Assembly: GCA_949987565.1 (NCBI GenBank)
Contig: OX465112.1
Location: forward strand, 558,001-622,000
Length of the DNA: 64,000 nucleotides
Origin: Luidia sarsii
Taxonomy: Eukaryota > Echinodermata > Asteroidea > Paxillosida > Luidiidae
Direction of reading: 5' to 3'
Shown here: in pieces, positions 61,215-64,000 of the stretch
How positions within the stretch are numbered: position 1 is the stretch's first letter
Layout: the number at the start of each line of letters is the position of its first letter
Translations under genes and position numbers: made by a program
Notes under the pieces: generated by a model
Databases searched by the model: none
What the model was told of the DNA's origin: nothing
What the model saw: only the letters and a program-made list of their open reading frames with translations

Positions 61215-63500
61215 AGTGTGGGTAAAGTTGTAATCGACCACCCCCCCCCCTCAAAGATGTATGCGAAGGTGGTGATTTCGACCAAATCCTAATTGGGACG
61301 TGGCTTAAAATTATAACCATCGGGCTTGCTAGGAAAAAGAGTGTCATTAGGCGACTGCTATTTCCTTAAGCTTTTTTTTACTTCCTCGCGCTCGAAACGT
61401 TTAGACACGCTTCGCCAAATTAATTGTGAGCAAAAATACCCTGCCACGAAACAGTCGTTGTGTGGGAGGGATTTCTTCGTTCGCTTAGGGTATTGATGGA
61501 AAGAAAAACTTAGCCGCATTGGCAAAAACAAAGTCGGAGAAAAGGCTATCGAGTTACCCAGATGTCTGAAGAGTAGAATAGATCTGTCACTCTCCCCCCC
61601 CCCCGTGAAAAGTTCTTAATAATCAGAGATGTCACGACGACTATCCCGATATATACAAGCAAGATTCTAATCTAAAGAGAGTGAGAGGGCTGCGGTGGGT
61701 GGGGGTTGTTCCGGGGGACAGCACCGTAACGCAAGGGTCTGCCTTTCCAAACCCAGAATCATCTTTACAGTCAATTTGGCCGGACATGTTTGGACGGTAA
61801 CACGATAGTTTGACCGACCGCCCAAAAACCCTGTTTTCCTCGTCGGGGAAATTATGCATTCCATCCCGTCGGTGAACTGCCTCCAACCCCATCCGTAATT
61901 CGATCTCATTATGTGGCGGTTGATGCTTTTTTCGCTGGCCACAGAATGGTTCTTTCCTGTGTTTTTTCATCGCTTTCTGAACCTTTTCACTCTATGGGGT
62001 GGCATGCACCGTTCATCACCGCAGTAAACCGCTGTTCGTGACAGCATTGACATTTTATTTTTATTCTTTTTATGGAACCGTATCCCCGCCCTCTCGGCTC
62101 CTCATACATTCTTTACGTGGCATTCCCTCACCCCATTCGTATTTCTGTTTAAGATTTCAGGGGGTGCCCCCACGGTTTTAGTGCATCACCTCAAGGGCCG
62201 TTTATTTAATCTTGAGCCCCGTGCCCTGGAGGTGAATGAAATCGTGCGGGTCCGACTCACGGCACTCCTTATATGTAATGGGTGCATGTGACGAAATCAG
62301 GGCATTGCTCTGTTTGGTTTCCTTCCCGTGGAATTATAAAACGATTTGCCGATACCAATCTCCTTTTTTGTGGTCTTGGTGTGCCCCCCTTTGATGGCGT
62401 TTGGCTCCACGGTGTCAGTCCTCGCTAAAAGCTCCCTCTTCGACCCGACCTCCCTCAGCGAGTGCTCTCAGTGCTGATGGGTGTCTTGCATCGGTATACG
62501 ACGGAGTAGGGTAGCAACTTAAGGTCGTAGCACTAAGAGGCGGTACCCAGCTTCCGTACTTGGTCGAGCCGGGGTATCTTCACGGTTTCGTTATTGTGGG
62601 GGGATTATGGTTTGATGGAGGGGGCACTTCAAGGGAATGCTCCGTGTAAAGGAAATGGTGAGAAGGATCCTTTTCGTCTTTGAATTGTCTCCCCTGCCCT
62701 CTCGTGTCCTCTGACTTAAGATGGGATGGTGCTGCACTCTAAAGCACTTCACTTCGGTAGCGAAATGTCCTGAGCACTTCAGACGCCGTGGAGAAACTGT
62801 AGGCACAGTCCCCGCCAAAAATAGCCACAGCACAGAGAAAAACCCTCCACTCCCAAGTCCATTTGGTGAGGTGTACAGTACGCTATGCATATTGATATAT
62901 TCCGATTGCTTTTATATAGGGCCTCATGCATATGCAAGCCGGAATCTGTGGCTTTTCTCAATTGGCCCGTTTTTCTTTCTCAAGACGCCCGTTTCTAGAA
63001 TATCAAGGGCCGCTCCTATGCGAACAACCCGCGTAGAACGTTCTCGGACCTCATCGAGTCTCATTCATAGGCCAATGCCGAGGTAGCGTAAGGCAGAGCT
63101 AGGGAACGTGGGTTACAGTGGCAGACTGAACAACATCATAGGCCGCGCGCACCCCGACGGAAAGCCAAGGAGCGATATCGATTGTCATCCTCTAATGGCT
63201 CGGCACTGTGCTGCCACAAAACGTACACATAGTTTGAAACCCTCCGTGAAGGGACCCTGTGTCCTGCGACACACACAACTTACAGTAGGCCTACATAAGC
63301 TACCTCCTGACCCCATGATGAACCACACTTACCCCCACCCTTCATGCCACTGTAAGTAGGTCTATACCACGTAATTCAGATGGGGGTTCACATCCTCGTT
63401 CCCTTTAGAGAGGGACGAAAGACTCACCCACCCAGGTACCCAGCCCATTTGTTTGTGCACATTTCTTACCTAAAACAAGAAAAATGCTATCACTTGCGAA
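61215..63500. other. Unassigned DNA, no supported gene
   Basis: C runs near 61240 and 61596; short frames only. Confidence 0.4.
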
Positions 63501-63504
63501 GAGA

Positions 63505-63527
63505 CACCATGCACATTGTGCATGGTG
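63505..63527. repeat. Perfect 10-bp hairpin
   Basis: CACCATGCAC and GTGCATGGTG flank ATT. No neighbouring transcript is recognised. Confidence 0.7.
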
Positions 63528-64000
63528 CGTTTCCCGTGTACCAGTTTTCGCTGGTAACCCCAGTCCCCAGGTCCGCTACCTGAACGGGTAAGGCCACAGG
63601 TTCCACAGCGGGCACCGAAAACCAACGCCCACCATTTTTTTTTTACCAAAAACAACAACTGCTCCGTCCTTTTATACCGTAATTTGCGGAAAAGAGGGAG
63701 TTAGTGACGCGCCAATTGGCGACGTTGCGAGTCGATGAACTTTAAATTGTCCGAGGTGTTAATAATCCCGACGGATGCTGCTGTAAGTGAGCCGACCACG
63801 TCAGTGCGAGAATGCCACCTTGGCAAGTGGTCTGGCTCCCGCCGCTGTGCCAATTAAGTGGGAGCAAAGGTATACTTAATATGTCGGGGAGCGCCGCATC
63901 TCGGTGGCGGCATTTCTGGGAACTGAGAGCAGATAATTGGTGCTGTAATAGGCCAGCCCTGTTATGCTGACGAAGAGGGCGCCAGTTGGAAAGGCTTTTA
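63528..64000. other. Unassigned DNA at window end
   Basis: A T run near 63635. Nothing else recognised. Confidence 0.4.

Overview
This is a gene-poor, repeat-rich stretch of animal nuclear DNA. It most likely comes from a marine invertebrate deuterostome (echinoderm, hemichordate or cephalochordate). The grounds are the single recognisable gene, an intronless D1-type dopamine receptor, together with Penelope-like retroelement ends, LINE relics and tRNA-like SINE fragments. Nothing looks bacterial: there are no operons, no dense coding, and spacing between functional elements is eukaryotic. The species cannot be fixed from the sequence.

The only complete protein gene I can support lies at 6621-7898 on the minus strand. 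It is a 425-residue class A GPCR with the aminergic and D1 signature residues, GC-rich with G/C-ending codons against AT-rich flanks. The other long open frames lie inside tandem repeats (19.7-23.4 kb, 24.3-25.8 kb, 30.5-31.9 kb) or pyrimidine tracts and are open only because of the repeat units.

Layout. 0-1.1 kb: CT tract, a LINE relic and a 250-bp palindrome carrying two histone-type 3' stem-loops. 1.3-1.8 kb: an unidentified dispersed repeat. 2.66-3.08 kb: a 5'-truncated Penelope-like element (PLE) with a 17-bp target duplication. 5.0-5.14 kb: head-to-head tRNA-like SINE fragments. 6.6-7.9 kb: the receptor. 9.4-17.4 kb: CT/GA tracts and one PLE terminal fragment. 19.7-22.8 kb: a 48-bp minisatellite with a higher-order period of about 427 bp. 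24.3-25.7 kb: a (GAGAT)n array. 30.6-31.7 kb: a (TTCTCC)n array. 35.9-36.5 kb: an inverted repeat with octamer (ATGCAAAT) cores and a PLE end inserted in its spacer. 37.3-37.5 kb: an ACTATAGT minisatellite. 38.5-39 kb: a second LINE relic. 40.6-64 kb: further simple tracts, PLE foldback copies (50.1, 54.2 kb) and SINE fragments in otherwise featureless DNA.

The unifying observation is one short dispersed sequence containing GACGTTTCGATCCTAGCAGG. It occurs at least eight times as solo ends, foldbacks and decayed copies. The 2.66-3.08 kb copy joins it to the C-terminal codons of a PLE endonuclease frame, which identifies the family as PLE termini. Such termini are known to carry hammerhead-ribozyme-like motifs; here the CUGANGA box looks degenerate.
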